Shown: piece by piece, positions 8,609-20,400 of the stretch
Position numbering within the stretch: position 1 is the stretch's first letter
How the letters are laid out: every line of letters starts with the position of its first letter
Virus record (IMG/VR): IMGVR_UViG_3300023170_000025
Span: 1 to 62,676 of that record
Source of the DNA: a virus
Reading direction: 5' to 3' (one strand)
DNA length: 62,676 nt
Made by a program: the position numbers and the translations under genes
The notes under the pieces: generated by a model
What the model was told of the DNA's origin: nothing
What the model saw: the letters and a program-made list of their open reading frames with translations, nothing else
Database searches by the model: none

Positions 8609-10187
8609 AAGTTACCTCGGTAACCCAAACGTAAAACGTGATGGTATTGTTCAGCAGTGGACTCAAGAACAGATAAATGAGTATGTAAAGTGTTCTCAAG
8701 ATTCTTCATACTTTGCAAAAAATTACTGTAAAATTATATCGCTTGATAAAGGATTAGTGCCTTTTATTTTATATCCATATCAAGAGAAAATGTTTAAACA
8801 TTTTAATGATAATAGATTTTCAATAGTTCTTGCTTGTCGGCAATCGGGTAAATCTATTTCTTCTGTTGCTTATTTGCTTTGGTTTGCATTATTTCATCCC
8901 GAAAAAACTATTGCAATTATGGCAAATAAAGGTGCTACTGCAAGAGAAATGCTTAGTAGAATTACTCTTATGCTTGAAAACTTACCGTTCTTTTTACAAC
9001 CTGGATGTAAAGCACTTAATAAAGGATCTATAGAATTTAGTAATAATTCAAGAATAGTTGCAGCTGCTACATCTGGTTCTTCTATTCGTGGTATGTCTGT
9101 TAATCTTTTATATCTTGATGAATTTGCTTTTGTGGAACGAGCAAATGAATTTTATACTTCAACATATCCTGTTGTTTCATCTGGTAAAGATACAAAAGTA
9201 ATTATTACCTCCACTGCTAATGGTATTGGTAATGTATTTCATAAGATATGGGAAGGTGCTACTCAAGGAGTTAATGAATATAAATCATTTAGAGTAGATT
9301 GGTGGGATGTTCCTGGAAGAGATAAAGAATGGGCAAAGCAAACTATTGCTAATACCTCTCAGTTACAGTTTGATCAAGAATTTGGAAATACATTCTTCGG
9401 CACAGGAGATACTCTTATTGGTGCTGAAACTTTATTATCTTTAAGAAGAAAAGATCCTATCCAAATAACAAAGGAAGGTGTTAAAATATATGAAAAACCT
9501 GTAAAAGGTCATCAATACATTATGACTGTAGATGTTGCAAAGGGTAGAGGTCAAGATTATTCGACTTTTAATTTACTCGATGTGACGGCTAATCCATTTA
9601 AACAGGTTGCAGTCTATCGCAACAATACTATTTCTCCATTACTCTACCCAAATATTATTTATAAATTTGCAACCTCTTATAATGAAGCTATGGTGGTAAT
9701 TGAATCAAATGATGCAGGACAAGTTGTCTGTAATGGTCTATACCACGAATTAGAATATGAAAATATGTTTGTTGAGTCAACCGTAAAAGCTAATTCTCTT
9801 GGATTACTTATGACTAGAAAAGTTAAACGTATTGGTTGTTCTTCTTTTAAAGATTTGTTGGAAAACCAAAAAATAGAAATAGTCGATGAAAATACTATAC
9901 TTGAAATATCTACATTTGTTGCAAAAGGTCAGTCATATGAAGCATCTCAAGGTAATCACGATGATTTAGTAATGAATTTTATTATGTTTAGTTATTTTAG
10001 CGGAACAATATTTTTTAATGAAATAACAGATATTAACATTAAACAAATGATGTTTGAAGAAAGAATGAAAGAAATTGAAGATGATATATTACCATTTGGA
10101 TTTATAGATGATGGATTAGATCAGCAACCACAATATGATCCAGAAAGAGAAGGATGGGCTGTTGAGTATAGTCATGAAAACTTCTAA
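8595..10187 (+). CDS. 17: large terminase subunit gp17
   Basis: The protein has 530 residues. The N-terminal ATPase has Walker A LACRQSGKS near residues 79-87 and Walker B LLYLDEFAF with the catalytic acid near residues 172-179. The C-terminal RNase H-fold nuclease begins near MTVDVAKGRGQDYSTF and includes the later acidic motif SNDAGQ and the GNHDDLVMN segment. It cuts concatemeric DNA and drives it through the portal gp20. Length is somewhat shorter than T4 gp17. Confidence 0.95.
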   Translation: MNQSESYLGNPNVKRDGIVQQWTQEQINEYVKCSQDSSYFAKNYCKIISLDKGLVPFILYPYQEKMFKHFNDNRFSIVLACRQSGKSISSVAYLLWFALFHPEKTIAIMANKGATAREMLSRITLMLENLPFFLQPGCKALNKGSIEFSNNSRIVAAATSGSSIRGMSVNLLYLDEFAFVERANEFYTSTYPVVSSGKDTKVIITSTANGIGNVFHKIWEGATQGVNEYKSFRVDWWDVPGRDKEWAKQTIANTSQLQFDQEFGNTFFGTGDTLIGAETLLSLRRKDPIQITKEGVKIYEKPVKGHQYIMTVDVAKGRGQDYSTFNLLDVTANPFKQVAVYRNNTISPLLYPNIIYKFATSYNEAMVVIESNDAGQVVCNGLYHELEYENMFVESTVKANSLGLLMTRKVKRIGCSSFKDLLENQKIEIVDENTILEISTFVAKGQSYEASQGNHDDLVMNFIMFSYFSGTIFFNEITDINIKQMMFEERMKEIEDDILPFGFIDDGLDQQPQYDPEREGWAVEYSHENF

Positions 10188-10198
10188 ACTCATTTTTT

Positions 10199-10206
10199 TA
10201 TAAATA
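10199..10206 (+). promoter_or_regulatory. T4-type late promoter TATAAATA
   Basis: An exact octamer lies 68 bases upstream of the tail sheath gene in the gap after gp17. The intergenic DNA is otherwise AT-rich without clear structure. AAAAGGAAAGAGAC precedes the gp18 ATG. Confidence 0.75.
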
Positions 10207-10274
10207 ATATTAAATGAAAAAAAACGTATTATGGAATAGCTTATAATTTACCAAAATGGAAAAAGGAAAGAGAC

Positions 10275-12329
10275 ATGGCTTTATATACAGCATCAGAGTC
10301 TCCGGCAATTATTACTCGTGAAGTTGACCTAACTAACGGAGTCCCAAACGTACCTACATCAACCGGGGTATTAGTAGGAGATTTTCGCTGGGGTCCTGTA
10401 AATCAGCCGGTACTCGTTAACAACGAAGCAACTCTTGCAAGTAAATTTGGAAATCCTGATCAAGACGAAGATAGAGCAGTAGATTTCCTTAGTGCATCGA
10501 GTTACTTACAATATTCAGATGATCTTTATGTCATTAGAGCAATCACAAAATCTACAGCTACTGGCGGAGCACAAATTCCAGCAGTACTTACTGCAACAAC
10601 CGCAAATGGTATTATTACTGCAGTTTCTGTAGCACCAAATGGCGGTTATACTTCTGAACCAACAGTTACAATTTCAGCACCAGATTCTGGCGAAACTCCA
10701 GTATTTACTGTAGTTTATGACGCAGTAAATGATGAAATTGATTCAATTACTGTACTTAATGATTCAGACGGTCAAGGTAATATTACCTATAGATACGATA
10801 CTCCACCAGTATTTACAATTACTGGAGGCGGAAGAGAAACGGTTGCAATTAATGCATATGATGCCACAAACACACCAGAAACATTACCTGTTGTAGAAAA
10901 TCGTGATGGTTGGGATGCAGACAAATCAGGTCATGCAAACAACAATCATCTTACCATTGCTAAATGGCCTGGTGAACTAGGAAACTCATTAAAAGTTTGC
11001 TATTGTGGTGCTAATGATTCAGATTTCACTAACTGGACTTATACTGCAAGCGCTGGTCAAACAATTAATTTAAGTTCATATTTTACTGGAGCTCCAGGAA
11101 CATCACAATTTGCAGCCGATAGAGGTGCTTCAAATGATGAAGTTCATGTTGTTGTAATTGATGAAGATGGTGAATTTACTGGCGTTCCCAATAGAGTACT
11201 TGAAGTTTTCCCATTCTTATCTCTTGCATCAAATGCAAAAACAGAACAGGGTACGGTAAATTATGCACCTGATGTTGTTGCTAAAAGTTCAAGTTATATT
11301 TGGATTGCTAAAATGCCAGCAGCATTTGGTTCAAATGCAGGTACTGCAACAACTAATGGTAAAAATTATGCAGGGCCCGGAGTTTTAACACATTCTACAA
11401 GTCTTGTAAATGGTTCAAATTCGGGAAGTATAAGTTCTGCTGAATATGCAACAGCATTTGCAACAGTAAATGATCCAAATAATATATCTGTAGATTTCTT
11501 AATTGCTCCAGGTATGGGTAGTGCATCAGAACAACAAACTGTAGTAAACAATATGGTATCTATTGCAGAAAACGATAGAAAAGACTGTGTAGTTGTTACG
11601 TCTCCAAACAGAGCTGCAATAATAGGAAGTGCTAATCCTAGAACAGATATTATTGCTGCACAATCTAGTAATGTATTTACTCGTAGTTCATATCTATTTG
11701 CAGATTCAAATTATCTTAAGGTATATGATAAATTTAATGATAGATATATCTTCATACCTGCTGCAGCTTCAACTGCTGGTATTATGGCAGCTTCAGATAA
11801 TGATACAGCACCTTGGTTTTCACCCGCTGGAACAAGAAGAGGAAGATACTTTGGTGTAACATCTCTGGCATATAACCCAGATAAATCTGATAGAGATGAA
11901 CTATATAAAGCTGGATTTAATCCAATTGCAAATATTCCAGGGCAAGGAATTACTTTATATGGTGATAAAACTCATCTATCAAGACCTTCTGCATTTGATA
12001 GAATTAATGTTCGTAGATTGTTCCTTACTCTCGAAAGAGCAATATCTTCGGCCGCTCAAAATATTCTCTTTGAATTCAATGATGAATTTACAAGAGCTGA
12101 GTTTGTAAATATTGTAGAACCAGTTCTTAGAAATATTCAGGGCAGAAGAGGTATTACTGATTTTAAACTTGTGTGTGATGAAACTAATAATACACCAGAA
12201 ATAGTTGACACAAATCAGTTCATAGCAAATATCTTCATTAAACCCGCAAGATCGATCAACTTCATTACTCTTAATTTTGTAGCGGTAAGATCTGGCGTTT
12301 CTTTTGAAGAAGTCGTCGGCGCAGTATAA
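10275..12329 (+). CDS. 18: tail sheath protein gp18
   Basis: The protein has 684 residues. The N-terminus (SPAIITREVDLTNGVPNVPTS) and the C-terminal contractile-sheath core (SAFDRINVRRLFLTLERAI and RARSINFITLNFVA-like end) are characteristic. An inserted surface domain lies roughly at residues 100-330, rich in Thr, Asn and Gly. It forms the contractile sheath around the gp19 tube. It has its own late promoter and an adjacent gp19, as in T4-like phages. Confidence 0.93.
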   Translation: MALYTASESPAIITREVDLTNGVPNVPTSTGVLVGDFRWGPVNQPVLVNNEATLASKFGNPDQDEDRAVDFLSASSYLQYSDDLYVIRAITKSTATGGAQIPAVLTATTANGIITAVSVAPNGGYTSEPTVTISAPDSGETPVFTVVYDAVNDEIDSITVLNDSDGQGNITYRYDTPPVFTITGGGRETVAINAYDATNTPETLPVVENRDGWDADKSGHANNNHLTIAKWPGELGNSLKVCYCGANDSDFTNWTYTASAGQTINLSSYFTGAPGTSQFAADRGASNDEVHVVVIDEDGEFTGVPNRVLEVFPFLSLASNAKTEQGTVNYAPDVVAKSSSYIWIAKMPAAFGSNAGTATTNGKNYAGPGVLTHSTSLVNGSNSGSISSAEYATAFATVNDPNNISVDFLIAPGMGSASEQQTVVNNMVSIAENDRKDCVVVTSPNRAAIIGSANPRTDIIAAQSSNVFTRSSYLFADSNYLKVYDKFNDRYIFIPAAASTAGIMAASDNDTAPWFSPAGTRRGRYFGVTSLAYNPDKSDRDELYKAGFNPIANIPGQGITLYGDKTHLSRPSAFDRINVRRLFLTLERAISSAAQNILFEFNDEFTRAEFVNIVEPVLRNIQGRRGITDFKLVCDETNNTPEIVDTNQFIANIFIKPARSINFITLNFVAVRSGVSFEEVVGAV

Positions 12330-12344
12330 TAGGGGTATATAAAA

Positions 12345-12890
12345 ATGGCAATTTTAGGCGTAAATGATTTTAAATCAAAACTTAGAGGTGGAGGCGCACG
12401 CCCAAATCTCTTTCAAGTAATATTAACTTTCCCGGCTTATGTTACCGGGGACGTTGAACTTGCATCATTCTTAATTAAAGCTGCTCAGATGCCGGCTTCA
12501 ACTATGGGAACAATTCCAGTACCATATAGAGGGCGTCAATTGCAGATAGCTGGAGATAGAGTATTTGAGCCATGGACAGTTACTGTTATTAACGACACTG
12601 ATTTTAAAATTAGACAGTCAATGGAACAGTGGATGAATGGTATAAATGCACATCAAGCAAATACTGGTCTTACTAATCCAGCAGATTATCAAGTTGATGC
12701 TGCAGTACAGCAGTTGGATAAAGATGCTTCTGTTCTATATGAATACAGATTTAGAGGTATTTTCCCAACGGCAATTTCTTCAATTGATCTATCTTATGAA
12801 AATGTAGATACTATTGAAGAATTTGGTGTGGAGTTCCAACTTCAATATTGGGAGAGTATTACTCCTGATGGGTCTACAGTAACTACTTAA
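12345..12890 (+). CDS. 19: tail tube protein gp19
   Basis: The 181-residue protein has the conserved PVPYRGRQLQIAGDRVFEPW and TVINDTDFKIRQSMEQWMNG segments of T4 gp19. It polymerises into the inner tail tube. It begins 15 bases after gp18. A strong hairpin follows it, separating the tail pair from the portal gene. Confidence 0.93.
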   Translation: MAILGVNDFKSKLRGGGARPNLFQVILTFPAYVTGDVELASFLIKAAQMPASTMGTIPVPYRGRQLQIAGDRVFEPWTVTVINDTDFKIRQSMEQWMNGINAHQANTGLTNPADYQVDAAVQQLDKDASVLYEYRFRGIFPTAISSIDLSYENVDTIEEFGVEFQLQYWESITPDGSTVTT

Positions 12891-12910
12891 AAGTTGAATA
12901 AATATAATTT

Positions 12911-12940
12911 GGTTAGGGGAAAAATTCCCCTAACCTTTAT
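12911..12940 (+). terminator. rho-independent-like hairpin after gp19
   Basis: A perfect 11-bp stem (GGTTAGGGGAA / TTCCCCTAACC) with an AAA loop at 12911-12935 is followed by TTTAT. It can end the gp18-gp19 transcript. It also sits between a near-late-promoter AATAAATA (12897) and gp20. Confidence 0.75.
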
Positions 12941-12957
12941 ATAGTTAAAGGATAGTT

Positions 12958-14475
12958 ATGGCAGATAATTCAATTAAGCTTTTTGGATTTGAAATCAAAA
13001 GGGCTAACTCATCTGAAAAAGCACAGCAGAAAATTAAATCGGTTGTTCCTCAAACCGATGATGATGGTGCTGGTTATATTACTGCTTCCGGTAGTCATTT
13101 TGGTCAATATTTAGATATAGACGGAAGTTCTGCAAAAGATAATTATCAGATGATAAGAAAATATCGTGGTGTTGCAGTACATCCAGAAGTAGATAATGCT
13201 ATTGAAGATATTGTTAATGAAGCGATTGTTGGTGATGAAGATATAGAACCTATTAGTCTTACACTTGAAGATGTTGAATTTCCAGAAAATGTTAAAAAAC
13301 AAATACAAGAAGAATTTGAAAATATTCTTGGTATGTTAAATTTTTCAGAAAACGGACACGATATATTTAGAAGATGGTATATTGATGGTAGATTATATCA
13401 TCATTTAGTAGTTGATGAAAAAAATGAAAAAGCTGGAATACAGGACATTAGATTTATAGACGCTTTAAAAATTCGTAAAATGAAAGAGGTAAAAAAGAAA
13501 AAAGACCCTCTTACAAATGCGGATATTATAGAAAGTGTAAAAGAGTATTATGTTTATCAAGAAAGACCAGGTCAAGAAAGACAAGCAGTAAAGTTTACTC
13601 TTGATTCTATCAGTTATGTAACATCAGGACTATTAGATGAAACTCGTAAAAAAGTAGTATCTCATTTACATAAATGTATTAAACCAATTAATCAGTTAAG
13701 AATGATGGAAGACTCGCTTGTCATTTATAGACTTGCTAGAGCACCAGAACGTAGAATTTTTTATATTGATGTAGGTAACTTACCAAAAGGTAAAGCTGAA
13801 GAATACATGAAAAATATTATGACCAAATATCGTAATAAATTAGTATATGACGCTCAAAATGGAGAACTAAGAGATGACCGTAAACATATGTCTATGTTGG
13901 AAGATTTTTGGTTACCTCGTAGAGAAGGTGGTAGAGGTACTGAAATCTCTACTTTACCAGGAGGAGAAAATCTTGGTCAGATAGATGACATAGTTTATTT
14001 CCAAAAACGTGTTTATCGTGCATTAAACGTTCCTATTAATAGATTAGAACAGGAAGCACAATTTTCTCTCGGACGTTCAACAGAAATATCAAGAGACGAA
14101 GTTAAATTTCAAAAATTTATTGATAGACTTCGTAAAAAATTTAGTCACTTATTCTTAGGAATCTTAAAAAAACAGCTTATTTTAAAAAAGATCATTACCG
14201 ACTCTGATTGGGATAATCACAAAATACATTTTAAAATTGATTATGCAAGAGATAATTATTTTGCAGAATCTAAAGAAAGTGAAATATTAAAAGATCGAAT
14301 TCAAACTCTTGATATGATGCAACAGTATGTTGGAGAATATTATACTAAAGATTGGGTTATGAGAAATGTTCTAAAGTTTACCGAAGAAGAAATGAAAGAA
14401 ATGGAACAAGACGTAGATGATGAAAATCAAGAAAAAGCAGATGAGATAGATAATATTGAATCTGATAACACATAG
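12958..14475 (+). CDS. 20: portal protein gp20
   Basis: The 505-residue protein is recognised by IRKYRGVAVHPEVDNAIEDI, YRLARAPERRIFYIDVGNLP and GRSTEISRDEVKFQKFI. It forms the dodecameric portal through which gp17 packages DNA and to which the neck attaches. GTTAAAGGATAGTT places a ribosome site before the ATG. The C-terminus is strongly acidic. Unusually, two fibre-like genes rather than gp67 follow it. Confidence 0.95.
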   Translation: MADNSIKLFGFEIKRANSSEKAQQKIKSVVPQTDDDGAGYITASGSHFGQYLDIDGSSAKDNYQMIRKYRGVAVHPEVDNAIEDIVNEAIVGDEDIEPISLTLEDVEFPENVKKQIQEEFENILGMLNFSENGHDIFRRWYIDGRLYHHLVVDEKNEKAGIQDIRFIDALKIRKMKEVKKKKDPLTNADIIESVKEYYVYQERPGQERQAVKFTLDSISYVTSGLLDETRKKVVSHLHKCIKPINQLRMMEDSLVIYRLARAPERRIFYIDVGNLPKGKAEEYMKNIMTKYRNKLVYDAQNGELRDDRKHMSMLEDFWLPRREGGRGTEISTLPGGENLGQIDDIVYFQKRVYRALNVPINRLEQEAQFSLGRSTEISRDEVKFQKFIDRLRKKFSHLFLGILKKQLILKKIITDSDWDNHKIHFKIDYARDNYFAESKESEILKDRIQTLDMMQQYVGEYYTKDWVMRNVLKFTEEEMKEMEQDVDDENQEKADEIDNIESDNT

Positions 14476-14492
14476 CTCAAAGTTTTTAGATA

Positions 14493-17400
14493 ATGTATGA
14501 TTTAATAACCTATACAACAAATAAAGGGCAAAGTGGAACACTAGATCCGTCTAGTTCGCCAAGTATTATAACAAGAACGATTGATTTTGATACAGTCTGG
14601 ATTGATCTTTCTGTAGATTTAGAACAATCACCAAATCCAGAATATATTCGTGGTTGGTTTTTTGAACTTAATGAATTACCTGGATATAGTTTTTATCCAA
14701 ATTCATCTGCAATTCAAACTGGATTAAATCCTCCAGAAAAAAGAATATTTACATCAAATCAGAAAATTAGATTATACATAGATTTAAATACTATGTTACA
14801 ACTTGATGGTTTAAGACCTCATGACTTTGTTTTATCTACAGTTGTTGCAACATCAGAAGAAAATTTAAAAAGAGGAAATTGGATAGAAACTAATCGTTCC
14901 GATTTATTTTTTACCATATATGCAAATGGTAATCCTCCTGTGGAATTTTTGGATGTATTACCAGAAACTTTATTTGAATCAGATTTCGGAGAACCAACAA
15001 GAAGTCTTACTATAGACTCTGCCTATATTAATGGGATGAGGGTTGACTCTGCACATATTAGACACTTAGCATATGTAAATCTCTTAGAAGGCGATTCTGC
15101 TTATTTTACTAATGTTACAACTAATAAAATATTAACAGATTTGTTATCTGCAAATATTAATAGTGATATATCTATTTTATCTAATCTTAATATAGATTCT
15201 AATAAAATAATAGGTATAGGATCAGAAAATAGTGGTAATGTATTAGATTTAGACTATGATGAACCAACAGATAGAAATAATAGTATAGCTCTAACTTCAG
15301 TTCAATCTATTCATAATTTTTTAGATGTGAATAATAGTGAAGATAGTAATTATTGGGCTTTATATAATAATTTAAATGCATATAGTGATTCAATTAATAG
15401 AAATAATGCAATATTTTTAATTGATGAAGATGGTACTGTTACAGCAAAAGCTATAAATGTAAATCAGTATATTTTAGACAGTGATGGATTAAAATGGTCT
15501 AATGATAGTAATGCAAGAATATATTATGATAGTAATTTAAAATTATGGAAAATAGAACCTGGTTTATTTGAGATAGTAGATTCAGAACAAATTATTGAAA
15601 ATAATCCTCTTTTATCTATTATATCAACTGGGAGAGACGGTCAGTTTTTATCTTTTGCAGAATCAGCAGAATCTTATTATTTAGATTATGCATTAAAAAC
15701 CGGAAGATTTATAATAGATGAACAAACTTTGGCAGAGGAAAAAGATTATATTCCTGATACAGAATTAGAGTCTATGGATTCTAATGCTAAGTACATATAT
15801 TATGATCGGTTTAGTAGATTTTCGCATCTTTATGATCAAGGAGTTACATTTCCACTTACTGATTCTGATGCTCAACTTTTAGATTCTGATGCTCAAGTTT
15901 TAAGATATGATGAAACAACAAATTCAATATATGGCGATTTTGCTACAACGGCTTTTTCTGGAATTATATCTCCTAAAAGATATGATACTTATAGAGTAAA
16001 AGCAACGTTTAATTCAACCACACCTACTGATTTTCCTATATTTTTAGTAGTTGCTCAATTAAAAATACGGGGAAAAGAATATACAATTAGTGCGTTCAGA
16101 AGACCTAAAGGAACTTTACAAACTTATGGAGATTATTTAGAAACTGGACAAATAATTACAGAACCTCCTTCATGGGGTTTAGTTTATAATTTTGGTCAAA
16201 AAGATGCATACTATTTTGATTTTGATTGGGTATCAAGAGGATCTGCACCGGCACCTGTTACACCAAATTTTGAAGGTGAAAGTACAAGCGATTGGGTTTC
16301 TTCTGGTCAGACAACTGTTTTTGCAGAAAAGGTTGGAAATGTAATAAGTGTTGTAACAAATCAGTTTGGTGATACTAATATTGAAAATTTTGAATTTAGA
16401 ACTGGAATTGAATTAGATATTGAAAAAGCAATTGCTAACGGCAAAACTTTTCTTGCACCATTTTTAAATGCAGAAACTTCTTATGGTTTTGGTGTTAAAG
16501 GGCAGAGTGGTGTTATTATATCAGATATAGCATTTGAAACAGAAGATCCTGAAAAGTATATATTTGATTTAAAAAATGATATAGTTTATACTTATATTTC
16601 CGAAAGAAATTTAACAGAAGGAAATTATCCTACAGTACCAGTTTTAGTTGAAAATGCGGGCTATTATGCTTTGGATAGTAGTGTTGGTGTTAGCGATATT
16701 ATGAAAACAGGAAGATTCTTTTATAATGAAAGAACTAAGACACTATTTTGGAAAGATCCAGATAATACATATAAACTTATACAGGAAGTAGATTTAAATA
16801 GAGACTTTTTAGGTAAATATATTGAACTAAGAGGCACAGGTTTAAATAATAATTCACCAGCATATCTTTATATTAATAATGAACCTGATTATTTTGAATT
16901 TGATGAAAATCCAATTTTTTTAAATGGTTACCATGGCCATGGTAGAGGTTTGAATCTCACTATATTTGGAAATGATGGTACTAAAATTTCTTCTAATACT
17001 TATGATACTCATGGCGATTCTGCTAATTCCACATTACTAGCAGATGCTATAAACAATATGTCTAATGGTCAAATTGGAGCAATAACTTCTTATGACGCTT
17101 GGATTTCTAATGTAAATGATAAATTAAAAACTGCAGCATTAAGTCAAGGTTTAATGAAATTTTATAATGCACCAAAATTTCCAATTAGAAATCCCTATGC
17201 AGCAGTATTTCAAAAAACTGGAAGCGAAACTCCTAGATCACATGAAACAACTTCTGGAGATTCATCACTATCACCACATGCAGATTTAAGTTTTCATATT
17301 ACAAGAGGAACTTTCCATACTTATGGTCCAGAACAGCCAAATTCTTTATCGGCTTGGAATGGAAAAAAAGAAGCATGGATAGATGAAAACCATAATACAA

Positions 17401-20400
17401 AAATTAATCAAACTCTTATGCTTACAGAAGGTAGACGTAAGGGCATGGCTTTTGAGGAAACTTCTTTTACTTCTACCGGTATTAATGAAGATAGTGCTAG
17501 AATATATCTTACTTCAGAAGAAGATTCTCAAAGAACATTAGTTATCAGAGTTGGAGATGATTTAAATGATAAGATAGCATTTGAAGTTCCGGATATAGAT
17601 GGTGTTTTACAGAACGGATTTATTAATTTTCATAGAGGAAATTTACATATAGTATATGATCAAACACCGCAATTAGGAGGTGATCTTGATGTACAAGACT
17701 TTAGAATTTATAAAGATTCATTAGCATTTGAATTATTCGATCTAGGCTATTCTTTAGGTAAAGGCGATAATAGTATAGCTACAGCTTCACGTCAAAGCAT
17801 CTTTAATTTTATAGATAAAAATGATAATGAAACGGATAATTTTTTTGGTATCTTTTCAAATAAAGAACCACTAATAGAAGCAACTACTGTTAATGATGCA
17901 ATATTTGCTGTTATGGAAGACGGTTCCGTTATATTTAATTTTGCTAATGCTGGAACAGGACCAACAGAAATAGGCGGATCAACAGGTAGACAGACTGGGC
18001 TAACAACAGATGATGTACCAGAAGGACCTTCAGGATTAAATCTTTATTTTGATTCGGCAAGAGTTTTTCTTGCATTAAAATATGAAAATAATAATGCTAA
18101 TACTTCATATGATGCTAACGGCGGTGGTATAGGTAATATCACAGTAGATCAAGCAAATAAAACCCTTAAATTTGACGGCATTACTAATACTGACGGTTTG
18201 CCCGAAGGTTCTACTAATCTTTATTTTACTGATGAAAGAGCACAAGATGCAGTTGGTAGTATTATGTCTGGAGATGACGATATATCGGTTGTCTACGACG
18301 ACGGAGCTAATACTATTGCAATAACATCAACACTTACTCAAGAAACAGTATTTGGATTACAGAGTAAGTATTCTTTAACTTCTGCAGGCGGTGGTGCATT
18401 AGGTCAAGTTAAATTAAACATTGACTCAAACGGAATTCAAAGAAGTGAAATAGTAAATATTAGAGGCACAAACGGAATTAATGTAAGTGGAGACTCAAAT
18501 TATATTACAGTCGATGCTTCAGATTTAGTAAAAAATTATAATATTTTAAGTGATAACTTATCTAATGGTGCAGAATTAATTTTAAGAGAAACGGATATTA
18601 ATAATAATGCAACAGATGATCAAGTAGCATTTATAGGAACTGAAGGTATTTCAATATCACAAACTAATGGTAATAGTATTACAATATCTGGAATTGATCT
18701 TCAAGCAGTAAGCAGAATAACAGCCACAGAAAACGGGAATCAAAAATTTATAACTTTAATTGATTCAAGTCCTGTTGCCGGAGTTACTACAACTAATTTA
18801 TTAGTTACTGGAGCAAATGGTTTAGAAGTTGATGTAGATAGTAATGGAGCCGGTACAACTACTCTTGATTTTAGTGCAGCTGCTTTACAAATTACTTCTA
18901 CACTTCAAGCTGATAGTTATGAAAAAATTATTTTTACAGAAACTGATGCCGATGGAAACACTTCATCACAATTTATAAGATTTGTAGGTGATGGTGGTAT
19001 GAGTATTACCTCTAGAGGTCCACAAGGGACTGATGATGGACAAATAACTATAAGTGCAGCTAGTATGCACCACCCCAATACTACCTACGTAACTAATTTT
19101 GCAACACCGATTTTAAATCCTACTAATATAGTCGATTTTAACTTAATACACGAAGGACCCGATAGTGGAGAAAATACAACACTAAAAATTAAATCTAAGG
19201 ACGGAATTTTAGTAGAAGAATCGAATGGTGAACTGGTTATTGGTGCAATAGTCCAGATTGAACAAATTAATAATGAAACAATATCTTTTGAAACTAATGG
19301 AGATAGTGGTATTTCTTTTGGTTCTACAACTTCATTTACTACAAATAGTTCAACATCAGAAACCATACAAGTTAATCATGGTGCTACAGGTTCTGGCACT
19401 ACGGTTGCAACAAATAATAGTGGTCAAACAGTTATACAAAATATTACAGTTGATAAATTTGGTCATATACAATCTACAAGTAATGCTACAGTAGCAGGTC
19501 AATATTTAATGAGTGCAACTGATGCTAATAATGATCCGGTTATTAGATTAGATACTCAAGCTAATGGACAAAGTGGTTCTGCAGAAGATGTTATAATTGA
19601 AGGGCAGGGTGCGGTAAAAATTTCAGTTGGTACTGGTGGAACAGATAAAATTATAATAAGAGTTGATAGTAGTGATTTTGCAAATATAGCATTTAATGAC
19701 TTAACTGATGGTAATTCGACTAACACATCAAATAGTAATACTGGCCATGATGTAACTCTTGGAAATCTTAATCACGTAGGACATGTTCCTGCATGGGACG
19801 GGACAAACTTTACAACGCGTAAACTAGCTTTCAACGGTCACGATATTACAGATCTGGATGTAGGTGGTGTGGCTTTTGAAGAAGTTTTAGCTTGGGTTGG
19901 ACCAAATTATCCTGTTGGTGGAGGTCAAAATGCTTGGAGAAATGCAGCTCTAAGCGATTTACTTGATATACCATCCAGTATTGATGATTTAAGTGATGTA
20001 GATACAACTACAACAGCACCAACAAATGGTCAAGCACTAGTTTGGGATGGATCGAACTTTGTACCAGGTGATGTTGCAGCTTCGTTAGCTATGAATGATC
20101 TTACAGATGTTAGCACATCAAGCATAACTGATGGTCAAGTTTTGATTTATCAAAGTTCATCTTCTAGCTTCATTCCGGGTGATGCAGGAAATACTTACAC
20201 CGCAGGTGATGGATTGGATCTATCTGTAAGCAACGAATTTAGTTTAGATATTAAAGCAAACATGGGTTTGGTTATTGATAATACAGAGTTATCAATTGAC
20301 ACTACTGTTAAAACCGATAATATACAAGCTCAAACAGCAAGTTCTTCAGTTACATTATCAAACTCTGGTGGAAATACTAAGTTAGAAATTACAAATGATG

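Noticed and set aside
12897-12904. AATAAATA as a late promoter for gp20
   Set aside because: It has one mismatch to TATAAATA, and a strong terminator hairpin would follow the start within about 5 bases; kept only as a remark.
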